Below, one piece after another: positions 1-10,282 of a stretch of DNA of 64,000 nucleotides. The position numbers and the translations under genes are program-made. The stretch spans positions 113,611,204 through 113,675,203 of the forward strand of contig CM019827.1 of the NCBI GenBank assembly GCA_009763385.1, read 5' to 3'. This DNA comes from Coix lacryma-jobi var. lacryma-jobi. Taxonomy: Eukaryota; Streptophyta; Magnoliopsida; Poales; Poaceae. The notes beneath the pieces are model-generated. The model saw only the letters and a program-made list of their open reading frames with translations. It was not told the origin of the DNA and did no database searches. The first letter of the stretch is position 1; each line of letters opens with the position of its first letter.

Positions 1-1153
1 TGCTCAATCTAGTGCCCTTCTTGAGAATATAGCATTTGCAACCAAAAACCCGAAAGTATGCAATATTGGGCTTTCTTCCATTCAAGAGTTCATATGGGGT
101 CATTTCCAACATAGGATGGCAATAAAGTCTATTGATGTAGTAGCAAGTCATGTTGATTGCTTCGGCCCAAAAAGAATGACTAACATCATATTCACTCAAC
201 ATTGATCTAGCCATATCAATAAGAGTTCTATTCTTTCTCTCTACTAAGCCATTGGATTGAGGTGTGTACTTGGGAGAAAATTGATGTTTAATGCCATATT
301 CATCACATAATTCATCAACTCTAGTGTTCTTGAATTCACTACCATTGTCACTTCTAACTCTCTTGATAGTTGTTTCAAATTCATTGCAAACTCTCTTGAC
401 AAAAGATTTGAAAGTTGAATATGCATCACTTTTATCACTAAGAAAGAATACCCAAGTATATCTAGTGAAATCATCCACAATGACAAATCCATATTTGTTG
501 CCTCCAATACTTGTGTAAGTAGGTGGTCCAAACAAGTCCATATGCAACAATTCAAATGCCTTGCATGTACTCATGATGCTCTTTTTAGGATGAGTGTTTC
601 CAACTTGTTTGCCGGCTTGACATGCACTACATAACTTGTCTTTTTCAAATTCAACATCTTTCAAGCCTCTAACCAAGTTATGCTTCACTAGCTTGTTTAA
701 TTGTTTCATGCCAACATGACCAAGCCTTCTATGACAAAGCCAACCCATACTAGATTTAGTGAGCAAGCATGTTGATAATTGAGTTTCACTAGCACCAAAA
801 TCAACCAAGTAGAGATTCTCATATCTAAAGCCTTTGAATATCAAGTTAGAACCATCTACACTTATGATCTCTACATCATCAACGCCAAATATGCATTTGA
901 AACCAAGGTCACAAAGTTGAGCTACCGACAATAGATTGAACTTCAAGCTCTCTACTAGTAGCACATTTGAAATACTCAAGTCATTTGATATTGCAATCTT
1001 ACCAAGCCCCTTTACTTTGCCTTTGCTATTATCACCAAAATTGATAGAATCATAGTCATTGCCACTTGATGAGAGAGAGTTGAACATTTTACTATCACCG
1101 GTCATGTGTTGAGAGCACCCACTATCAAGAACCCAATGCCTTCCTCCGGCTTT
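1..1153 (-). CDS. Element A pol, partial: aspartic protease and integrase
   Basis: Open in one frame from just after a TAG at the gag/pol junction to the window edge. It has no obvious ATG of its own. The protease motif DSGC is near 1114-1125. The integrase zinc-binding region follows: HRRLGH near 714-735 and the CxxC pair near 619-640. The integrase catalytic acidic residues sit in MDLFGP (near 528-542), SDNGSEF (near 339-359) and NGLVERKNR (near 232-250). The order protease then integrase before RT is the Ty1/copia order. The protein would cut the polyprotein and insert the cDNA. I see no internal stop in this stretch. RT and RNase H are beyond position 1. Confidence 0.85.
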
Positions 1154-1177
1154 ATAATTAACCTACAAAACAATTTA
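1154..1177 (-). other. Gag/pol junction of element A with two in-frame stops
   Basis: In sense, gag ends KKH-TAA; three codons later comes TAG, and the protease frame continues in the same frame as gag. Both stops would have to be passed for a fused Gag-Pol. The sequence TTTTGTAG just before pol resembles a 3' splice site, but the nearest matching donor leaves an intron of only 36 nt, too short for plants. How pol is expressed is therefore not explained by the sequence alone. Confidence 0.7.
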
Positions 1178-3244
1178 ATGTTTCTTAGGTACCCATACTT
1201 GTTTGGGTCCTCCAAGGTTAGTGACCAAGCTTTTGGACACCCAAATAGCCTTCTTCTTTGGGCCAACCATGGGTGCACCAATGTACTTGACCTTGATACC
1301 ATTCTCACCTTTAGTAAGCATATAGCAAGAATCAAACATAATGGAAGATGCAAAAGTTTGTTTCTTCATTTTGTTCTTGCAATGGTTTTCTACATGCCCA
1401 ACTTGCTTGCAACTAGAGCAAAACCGACCATTGTTCCCCACAAAGCTAGCTTTATGAGTAACAAAGGCCGCCTTGCCTTTCTTGGGGGTGTAGCCCAATC
1501 CCTCTTTTGCATGAGAGAACCTTTGGTTACCCAAGCACTTTAGCAAGCGGGCATCACCACCATATGCATTACCTAAAGCAATAGTAAGCTTATCTACCTC
1601 TTTCTTTAAGTTATCATTCTCTACCATTAATGTAGCATCACAAGTAAAATCATCACTAGGTGAGGTAGAAGTAGATATTGATGTGCTACATGAAGGATTA
1701 GAAGGTGACATAACAATAGGTTTGTAAAAAGATTCATCAATTATATCACAAGTTAATCCCACATCACATGATACAACAACCTTTTCCTTATTTTCACTAA
1801 GGAGCAAGGAGTGAGCTTTTTCAAGCTTAGTGTGAGCCTTCTCAAGTTCCTCATGGTCTTCCTTTAGACTCTCATGAGATGAACTTAGCTCATTAAAGGA
1901 TTGTTCAAAATCTTTTAACTTCTTGGACAATTCTTTACACTTCTTGCTTTTAGATCTAATAAGGTATTCGGCTTGTTCTAGCATGTCCATAAGTTGTTCT
2001 ATACTAGGTTCATCATCATCATCACTAGCATTAGCATTATCATTATCATCTCTATCATCATCATCGTCACTATCATCATATTTTACCTTAGGGCCCTTGG
2101 CCATGAAGCATGATGGTGAGTCAAATAGAGAAGACTTGTTGTTGGTGAAGGTAGCCAATGCTTTCTTTTTGGATGCCTTGTCATCATCATCATCATTATC
2201 AGTAGAGGCATCACTATCCCATGTAACAACATATGAATCACCCTTCTTCTTTTTCTTGAATACAATTTTCTCCTTCTTGTCTTTCTTCTCATTCTTGCCT
2301 TTCTTTTTATCTTCTTCATTATCACTAGCATAGGGGCAATCCGCAACAACATGATCCGGGCTCTTGCATTTGTAACATAACCTCACAAAGTTCTTATTCT
2401 TGAAGTTGTCTCTTCTCTTTCTTGCACCATAGCCTTTCTTCTTCATCATTTTGCCAAACTTGCGAATGAAAAGAGCAAGATTCTCATCATCACTATCCAT
2501 GGTAGAGCCTTCACCTTCACTTGATTCTTCTTTCTTTGCCTTTCCCTTGTCCTTGTTCTTGGAGGAAGAAGCTTCGGTCTTGAAAGCCACACTTTTCTTC
2601 TTTTTGTCTTCATCCTTCTTCTTTTCATTCTCATCATCACTATCCTTGTTGTACTCCTCCTTGGTCATGACATCTCCAAGTACCTCATTTGGAGAGAGGC
2701 CCTTCAAGCCTCCTCTAAACATGATAGTTCTCAACATCTTGAATTTCTTGGGCAAGCACATCAAAAATTTGTGAGAGAAATCTTCATCTTTTGTCTTCTC
2801 ACCCAAAGCCTTGAGATCATTAATAATCACTTGCAACTGGTAGAACATCTCCGGAATGCTCTTATCATCCCTCATCTTGAAATTAGATAGTTGATGCTTG
2901 AGCATATAAATCTTTGCCGTCTTCACGGTTGTAGTGCCCTCATATGTTTCTTCCAATCTTGTCCACACTCCACTTGCTCTCTCAAGATCTTTTATTTGTT
3001 CAAACACTTTTGAATCCATGCCATTGTACAAAGTGTTGAGAGCCATAGTGTTGCATTGCAAGTTCTCTTGCTCTCTTGGTGTGGTTGAGGAGGCATCAAG
3101 CACAACAAAATCATTTTCGGTGACCACCCATATATGAATTGAACCAAGATACATTTTCATCTTTCTCCTCCAATAATCAAATGAGCTTGTGCCATCACAG
3201 AATGGTGGTTTGCCCTCCACATGGTTAAACACTATTTGAGCCAT
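1175..3244 (-). CDS. Element A gag (capsid/nucleocapsid polyprotein)
   Basis: Complete 689-codon ORF. The N-terminal 180 or so residues look like the copia gag domain (UBN2 type) and begin MAQIVFNHVEGKPPF. A long Lys/Glu/Asp-rich middle follows. Two CX2CX4HX4C zinc knuckles are visible: CYKCKSPDHVVADC at about residues 289-302 and CSSCKQVGHVENHC at about 607-620. The C-terminus ends GPKQVWVPKKH, a short motif also seen at the end of gag in element B. The role is to form virus-like particles and bind the genomic RNA. The ATG lies about 45 bases downstream (in sense) of the primer-binding site, which supports this start. The frame is undamaged. Confidence 0.93.
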   Translation of the reverse strand: MAQIVFNHVEGKPPFCDGTSSFDYWRRKMKMYLGSIHIWVVTENDFVVLDASSTTPREQENLQCNTMALNTLYNGMDSKVFEQIKDLERASGVWTRLEETYEGTTTVKTAKIYMLKHQLSNFKMRDDKSIPEMFYQLQVIINDLKALGEKTKDEDFSHKFLMCLPKKFKMLRTIMFRGGLKGLSPNEVLGDVMTKEEYNKDSDDENEKKKDEDKKKKSVAFKTEASSSKNKDKGKAKKEESSEGEGSTMDSDDENLALFIRKFGKMMKKKGYGARKRRDNFKNKNFVRLCYKCKSPDHVVADCPYASDNEEDKKKGKNEKKDKKEKIVFKKKKKGDSYVVTWDSDASTDNDDDDDKASKKKALATFTNNKSSLFDSPSCFMAKGPKVKYDDSDDDDDRDDNDNANASDDDDEPSIEQLMDMLEQAEYLIRSKSKKCKELSKKLKDFEQSFNELSSSHESLKEDHEELEKAHTKLEKAHSLLLSENKEKVVVSCDVGLTCDIIDESFYKPIVMSPSNPSCSTSISTSTSPSDDFTCDATLMVENDNLKKEVDKLTIALGNAYGGDARLLKCLGNQRFSHAKEGLGYTPKKGKAAFVTHKASFVGNNGRFCSSCKQVGHVENHCKNKMKKQTFASSIMFDSCYMLTKGENGIKVKYIGAPMVGPKKKAIWVSKSLVTNLGGPKQVWVPKKH

Positions 3245-3290
3245 TTCTTGACACCGAGGTTGTTAAGCCTTGATAATTATGGTGACCACG

Positions 3291-3302
3291 GCTCCGATAC
3301 CA
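3291..3302 (-). promoter_or_regulatory. Primer-binding site of element A (initiator tRNA-Met)
   Basis: The minus strand reads TGGTATCGGAGC, one base from the usual plant copia PBS TGGTATCAGAGC. It lies directly next to the LTR terminus at 3305. This fixes the orientation of element A and the inner end of its 5' LTR. Confidence 0.9.
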
Positions 3303-3997
3303 CTTGAAAGGTCCTAATTGGCTAGAGGGGGTGAATAGCCTAAATAAAAAGTTCTACAAACACACTAGAGCAAAGTATTAGTATTACTAATGGCGAAAAA
3401 GCGGTTTGCTCTAGCTCTAAATGTTAGGCAAGCCACCTATTTGCAATTCTAGTAATTTAATATCTCTATGGCACACAATTGCTATGTCTCTACTTTATCT
3501 AGTTAGGGAGCTAACAAGATAAATAAATAGCTCAACACTATGTCACTACTTTTACACTAGAGAGCAATCTAGAGAATAAAATAAATCAACTAAATATGCT
3601 ATGTTACTCTACTTGCAATTTATCACTACTACTACACAAGGTATACAAATAGCAAGTATGAAAGAGAGGTGAATAATTTCAATACCTACGGTGAAGAGTA
3701 GAGGATGATGCCAATCACCAAATAATTAATTCCAACAACATATATTCCAATCAATCCAATTCTCCGGGAGACAAGATATAACACAATTAATTTTTCTCCC
3801 GAAGTTCACTTGCTTGCCGGCAAGCTACTCCCCGTTGTGTCCCTCTACACCACGTGGTTCGGTGGCTAATCGGTATCACACACTAAGCCTCTCAATAGGC
3901 ACCACAAGAACCTACCAATGGAGAGAAGTTGAATGACATGAGCAATCCACTAGAGTTGGAATTAGGCACTCTGCTGGGGAACCACAACAACCCCTCA

Positions 3998-6079
3998 TGT
4001 AGGGTCGAGATGACAGACTAGAGGGGGGTGAATAGTCTTTTCTAAAATTAATCGCACCGGCTAACCGAAATAAATGCGGAATTAAAACTATTGGTCTAGC
4101 CAAGACTACACCCCTCTACCTATACTCTCAAGCACCTTACAAAGATCCTAACAAAGCAAATAAGGTGTTGGACTAGCAAGAGCTCACTTAAACAATTCTA
4201 GCTTGCAAGGTTATACAAACCTAAGCAACTAGTACTCAATCAATCGGGGAGCTCCTACACATGCCACTAAGCAAAAGCACAAAGCCTAAGCTCACTAGCA
4301 ATGCTCAATAACAAGGCCACACAAGCCAAATTAGAGAGCTCAACATAGCTACACAAACTAAGCAATGTGACTAGCAAGACTACAAGTAAACTAGTCACTC
4401 ACGGGATCAACTTCTATGCTACACAAGCAAGGAAGGTAACTAGCAAGCTACACAAGCTAACTAGAAGCACAAGAGCAATCTACACTAGCACAAGTATATG
4501 AACAAATAAATACAAGCTAGAGAATGGAGTTTGCAAACCACCGAGAAGATGAACACGAAGTTGACACGGTAATTTTTCTCTCGAGGTTCACTTGGTTGCC
4601 ACCAAGCTAGTCCCCGTTGTGTCGACCACACACTTTGGTAGTTCGGCGGCTAATAGGCACCACACCTAGCTCGACACTCGAGCACCGCAAGAACTCACCC
4701 ACAAGTGAGGGTAACTCAATCACATGCGCAGTCCACTAGAGTTGCTCTTCGCGTTCCCCGCGGGGCGAGCACAACACCCCTCACAAATCCTTCTCCGGAG
4801 CCACGCACAATCACCACGCGGGCTTCACAACGGAGACCACAATCCACCAAGCCGTCTAGGTGATGGCAATCACCAAGAGTAATAAGAGATCTCCAAATCA
4901 CAAAGATTTCCTAGTGCCACCAAATGCAATCCTCAAATGCACACACACTAGGCTCTCAATCCCTCACTCAAAATAGCACCAAACATGAGAGGGAGAGGAA
5001 GGAAAGGAGGTGGATCTTCAATCTCTCATCCACACCCACAAAGGGCACTCAATCTCTCACAAGATTTGGCTCATAGCAATGGGGAGAGAGAGTGGGGATG
5101 AACCCTAGCTCACCAAGAGCAAGAATGGGGAGAGAAGTGACCAAGAAGAGGGCCTGAAGCCCTCTAAAAAAGCTCTGCTCGCCCTCATGACCGTTGGAGC
5201 GTTTGAATCTGCGCTGAACCAGAATATCTGGGTAGGGCGAGGAAAATATCCGAGCAAGCCCTCACTGTCCATGCGAAAGAGCTGAGTTTGTAAATAGCCA
5301 GAATATCCAGGTAGGGCGACAAATATATCCGAGCAACCCCTTGCTGTCCATACGCGGTTCCTCCTTTTTCCAACTTTTAAACCCTTTTCAAATAGCTAAC
5401 TCTCCCACAAATTACCAAATTAATTTGGCACTAAAGTTAGCATTTTCGTAAATACTTTTTAGGGTTAAACTCATCCATCTCATCATGTCACTCAGCGCAA
5501 TGCATATGCACATGAAAGTCACACTTAGTGGCACTAGATAACCATTGCAACTAAAGATTTCTCCTCTTTATAGTACGACTATCTATCCTAAACCCGGTCA
5601 AGCACTTCTCTACTCAACTTAGACCGATGAAATGAAATGCCCTATAAATATACCTTTGCCTTGCGCATTCCATTTCAACTCCTCCAAAGTTGATGCAACA
5701 CATGCACCAATCTTGATCAAATGATATGATCCACTTCATATCATCACATGGCTTCCATGGTCCATCAATCTTGACTTCACTTGCTCTTCACCATTGCTTC
5801 GGTCCATCGACGCCAAGTCTTTGCTCAAGCCTCCCGACACTCGGTACCAACGGCTTCAAAGTTTCCAACTTGCCCTTCACCTTCACAATCGGTCTATCAA
5901 GCCAAGTCTTGCCTTGATCTTCATCATCTTAGCCAAATGACTCCATGTCATGTTTCATATGCAATAAGCTCCTTTATTTCACATTCACCTATGAACTAAT
6001 TTTCTGTGTATCTCACATAAGCACATATTAGTTCAACTAGGTTGTCACTCAATTACCAAAACCAATCAAGGACCTTTCA
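3998..6079 (-). repeat. 3' LTR of element B (left copy)
   Basis: In plus orientation it begins TGTAGGGTCGAGATGACAG and ends GGACCTTTCA. It is collinear with 15181-17265 and differs at a few dozen positions by eye. Short ORFs inside it are duplicated in the other LTR and have no sign of being genes. Confidence 0.95.
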
Positions 6080-6329
6080 ATCTCCCCATTTTTGGTAATT
6101 GATGACAACTCTACAAAGATATGGAAATTATGCTTATTTCAAGCTAGCACTTCATATGAGTGTAAATTGCTAACTTGGATCGGATTCTATGTTACTTATC
6201 CAACATTAAAGTTATTTGAAAAGATTTGGATAAGCACCATACAATCCGACTTGGTAGTGATAACTCCCCTACATGTGTGCTCAAATGGTTTGGTTTCAAG
6301 CTTGCACACATGCATAAATATGAAATTTG
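6080..6329 (-). promoter_or_regulatory. Polypurine tract and 3' leader of element B
   Basis: Next to the 3' LTR the minus strand reads AATGGGGAGAT, the primer for plus-strand DNA synthesis. The remaining 240 bases to the solo-LTR insertion are non-coding. The last five, ATTTG (6325-6329), are the target-site duplication of that insertion. Confidence 0.75.
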
Positions 6330-9300
6330 TGTAACACCTCTGGTGATTAATATGTAATTAACTTGACATGTCTTCATCTTTAAGTCATTAATCATTCTTG
6401 CCATGCATTATGTTTGCCTAATACTTGTTTTGCATTTACCTTTTTCTGAGGTGACTTGTGTAGTGATCTCTTTTTCAAAAACCCTAAAGGCCCAAATCTT
6501 CCTATAAGGGCAAAATGGTAATTTCATCTCTGTGTCTAGCTTTGTGTGAATCTTGTTCAGTTGAGTGTCCTGATGTTTTGTTGTGTTGATCAAAGTTCAA
6601 AATCAGAAATAGAAGTTAAATTCCTTTTGAAAAACCCTAAATTTCCAAACTCTAGTTTTACCCCTCTTTTTCTAATTCAAAAACTATTCAAAATTTGAAG
6701 TTGGCCCTTTAAGAAAAGTTGTAGATCTTGCTATAAGGAACAACTTTGGTGTTTGCAGATTTTCAAGTTTCAATACAAAATTAGAAGTAATTTCAAATTC
6801 TTTCAAACTTCAAATTTTGTCCCCTTTTCAGTTTTCGAAATTATCTCAAAAACTATTGAGTTTCAGAAAAAGTTTATATTGGCAAAGTTGTAGATCTCAA
6901 AATTTTAAGCAACTTTGGTATTTTGAGTTTTCTTTGTGTAATTCAAATTTTGGGAGTATTTTCGAAAATTCAGAAAAAGGTATGGGTGATGTCACTGCGC
7001 ACGAACTTTAAAGCAGGGGGGCCCGGCCGCCGGCGGCGGAGCGCCGGCCACGCCGACCGGCTGACCCACGCCCGTGCCGCGCGCGGTCAGCGCAAGGCGC
7101 TCGACCTCCCCGGTCCCCTACCACCGCCTCGCCGACCCCTACCCTCCTCCTTTTCCCCTACGGTCGCGGACAGCGGGCGGATGCCGGCCGCCGGCAAGCC
7201 GCCGCGCCGCGCGCGAGCTCCCTGCCCACGTCGCGCCGCCCTACCTTGCTCCCTACCTCCGTTAGTGTCGCGCGAACGCTCCTCACCCCTCGCCCGGACC
7301 CCCCAGCGCCACCCCGCGGCTATAAAAGCCGCCGAGCTCCCGCCGTTGCCCGCCACCGACGCAACCCCGTCAACCCGAGCCACCGGACCGCCCCGGAGTC
7401 CGCTGAGCACCCCATCGCCTTCGCCTTGAGCTTCTCCACCTTCCCGAGCAACCAATTTCACCCCTCCGCCCCTCTTTTCGCTGGCGCAAGCGATCCGTCC
7501 CCAACTCCGGCGAACGGCCCCGCCGCGGTGAAGGGCGAAATTCGTCGCCGTGAGTGTTCCTCCTGTCCCTCAGACCCCCGTCCTCTTTTCCTCACCACAG
7601 TGCGCTCCTAACCGCACACCGGTGATCCCTTTTGATGAACAGAGCCGCCGAAACGCTTGCTCGCCGCCGAAGAGCTCCGCCGAGGTGCCGCCGCCGTCGA
7701 ACTCCCTCCTCGACCCTTGCATCGCCTCGCCGTTCCTCGTTCCCGACCCCCGGTGAGCCCACGAAGCTCCCCCTGCCCTCTGTTTTCCCAGCGCAAGGCC
7801 CGAGCGGCCGGTCCGCCGCGCGCTCTCGCCGGCGTGCGCGCCGAGCCCGCGGGGAAGAAGCACAGTGCTCTTTCTTTTTTTTTTTGAAAAATGTGAATAG
7901 TGTTCTATTTTCTCTTTTTTGTGAGAATTAATCTGTTGCTTCTTAAATTCTGAGAAAAATGTGGTATGTTCCTTGCAAGTAGTATTTTAGAAAAATAAGA
8001 AACCCTACCTTTATGCAAAAAATTAGAGAATGAAAAATCCTTCTTTTAATTAAGAAATGGATGGTTTTAGATTTTTAGGAAATCATGTGTAGCTCCAAAA
8101 ATCATGAGATAAATTTTTATGTGCTAGTTATATCATGTTTAGTCTCTGGTAAAATTTTGAGGCGTTTTGGAACAAGTTGATTTTTGGGCTTTTATTTTAA
8201 TTGTTAAATAGTGCCTTTTGTTAATTAAATGTTTGAATTTTGTTAAGCACCTTAATGATCTCCAAAAATTATGAAATTTGTTTTGCCATCTATTCATACC
8301 ATAATGAACTTATGAGATTAATTGGGTAATTTTTGGAGCAACTGCATAAATGACCTTTTTAAATAATTAGGAAAAATAGGAAAGCAATTAGGGTTCAGGT
8401 TGTTTGCCCTGGGATGTGACTTTTGGGATTGTTTGCTGTTCATAGACCCCCACCCAGCTGGTCTATGATATTTGTGATGCCATGCATGACTTATGCTTAG
8501 GTTTACTAGATGATGCTTAATAGGTTTGATTAATCTTGCTTAGGGAAAAAGATAAGTAACCTTATGTCCACACTAGGAGTTACTTTCACGATGGAAAGTT
8601 GTATTCTAGAATCAGTGGAATTGTCCTGCGCTTTAGCAAGTCTCTTGTTCCTGTGAGCACCCTCATAAGCATACATCATTGCATACGTGTAGTGTCTGAA
8701 GGAGAAGGCATCAAAGTCGAGGCAGCCGCTGACGAACCTACCCCCGAGGCGACCCCGAGCTCCGACACCTGCACTACCGACCCCGAGCCTGTCCTTTTTG
8801 CTCTTCAAGGCAAGCCCCGGTGCATTTTAACCCTTCCTTGTTTTTATAAAAGTTTACTTAAAATGCCTTTGAATTAAACTACTGCATTAGGTTATAGGAG
8901 TTGTGTGATGACCTATTGCCTGCACTATTTACCTCCACCGGCAAATACCCCGCCCTGTTTAAAAATTATTTGCGAAATGCTTAGTGATGCTATACAATAG
9001 ATTTGCAATAAAATGCCAATTTCAAAAGTGTGATCACTTAAAGTTTTTTATGGGAATTTGGCTTTACTCCCCGACTGTTGGCTAAGTATCTGATTCGTAC
9101 CTAGTTAACAGCGAGGAGAGGTTGTCTGAGCGTACGGCGCCGTCATGTTGTAGTCCGGGACTCAACAGTTGACACCGACCGGGACAGGGTTGAAAAACTG
9201 ATAGGACTATTACGCTTGGGTGAGATATAACCGAGGTATAGTTCTGGCTGAAAAATTAGGGACCATCCGTATGGGGGCCTGCTGGTCAAGACTTGTAACT

Positions 9301-10277
9301 ATTCACATACTTCGGAAAGCTCTGGCTCCGAGGACTCCTTGATTGGGACCGACAACCGCGCACTGGGAGTGGCGAGATGGCGGAAGTAGCTTGTACCCAC
9401 GTGGTCGTCGTACCTGAATATGAGTGGTGTACTGTACTTCCGGGTGGCGTAGGACCGGTCCAATCTTGGAGGAATCGTGGTAGACGAGTTGGCATATGCA
9501 AGCTTGGGTGCTACATATGCAGTGTGAATAGGGATCCTCAGCTGAGTATTATTTATCCGGATTAACGTTGCTCCTCGGTTATGGAGACTTGGTCACTGAC
9601 TGTCAACGGAGAGTGGTTCTCAACTAGGTATGTTTTGGAAGGTAAAATGAATCATGAACAATGAAGAATTGAGAAATACTTGAATCTTTCCAAAAATAGA
9701 ACAAGGTTTACAAAATGCTTTTCTGCAAAATACTTGGTCTTGCTTAAGCCTTACCTTGACTACCCTAAGCCTCTCATCCCCGAGTCTTTTTCCTTTTCTT
9801 TAGTCGGGTAAGTCTTGTTGAGTACCCCAGTACTCAGGGTTTGTTACCCATGCTGCAGGTATGGCTGAGTCCCCGATGTGTCTTGCGCCCTGCTGCATGA
9901 CCATCGTCCAGGAAGAGGCCGATGAGGCCGAAGAATAAGTGTACACCCTCGGGCTGGGTGATCTTGAGTATCTCTATTTTGTTGTACTCCGCTACGTTGC
10001 CTATTTCTATTATCCGAACTTGGTTTGTAATAACTGCACCTTTAATCTTATTTGGATCCTCGGTTTGTAAAACTAATGTTATTTAAGTCTTCCGCTCTGT
10101 ATTCCGATGTTATTTGTAAAAGTATCCAGTGTTGTAACCGAATGGTGAGATGATCCTGCGGACGATGGGCGCTGATGCAGCCCGGTGACGAACTGTCTTG
10201 GTCACGTGGAACATAGGTTCGGCTGTCAGAGGTTGACAGGGACCTGTGGGCCATGGGATTAGGACCATTCCACCACA
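6330..10277 (+). mobile_element. Solo LTR T1 (C-type Ty3/gypsy family) inserted in element B
   Basis: Begins TGTAACACCTCTGGTG and ends ATTCCACCACA, with the 5-bp duplication ATTTG at 6325-6329 and 10278-10282. It is collinear over its length with 58004-62066 and, inverted, with the LTRs of element C. No internal region or second LTR is present, so it is a solo LTR left by recombination between two LTRs. A TATAAAAG box at 7321-7328 sits in a very GC-rich block (about 7010-7870). The Arg/Pro/Ala-rich frames there are composition effects and not genes. Confidence 0.93.
7321..7328 (+). promoter_or_regulatory. TATA box of solo LTR T1
   Basis: TATAAAAG in GC-rich surroundings, followed by a C-rich stretch typical of a plant transcription start. 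The same box occurs at the equivalent place in the other solo LTR (59144) and in the left LTR of C (30345-30352, inverted). Confidence 0.75.
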
Positions 10278-10282
10278 ATTTG

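Noticed and set aside
1154..1200. Intron between gag and pol of element A
   Set aside because: The donor and acceptor that keep the frame are only 36 nt apart, below the size plants splice.
3291..3302. tRNA genes at TGGTATCGGAGC sites
   Set aside because: These are 12-base primer-binding sites next to LTRs. No cloverleaf is present.
6923..7931. Overlapping Arg/Pro/Ala-rich ORFs on both strands
   Set aside because: They lie in the GC-rich block of solo LTR T1, have no recognisable domain, and are not preserved as frames in the related LTRs.
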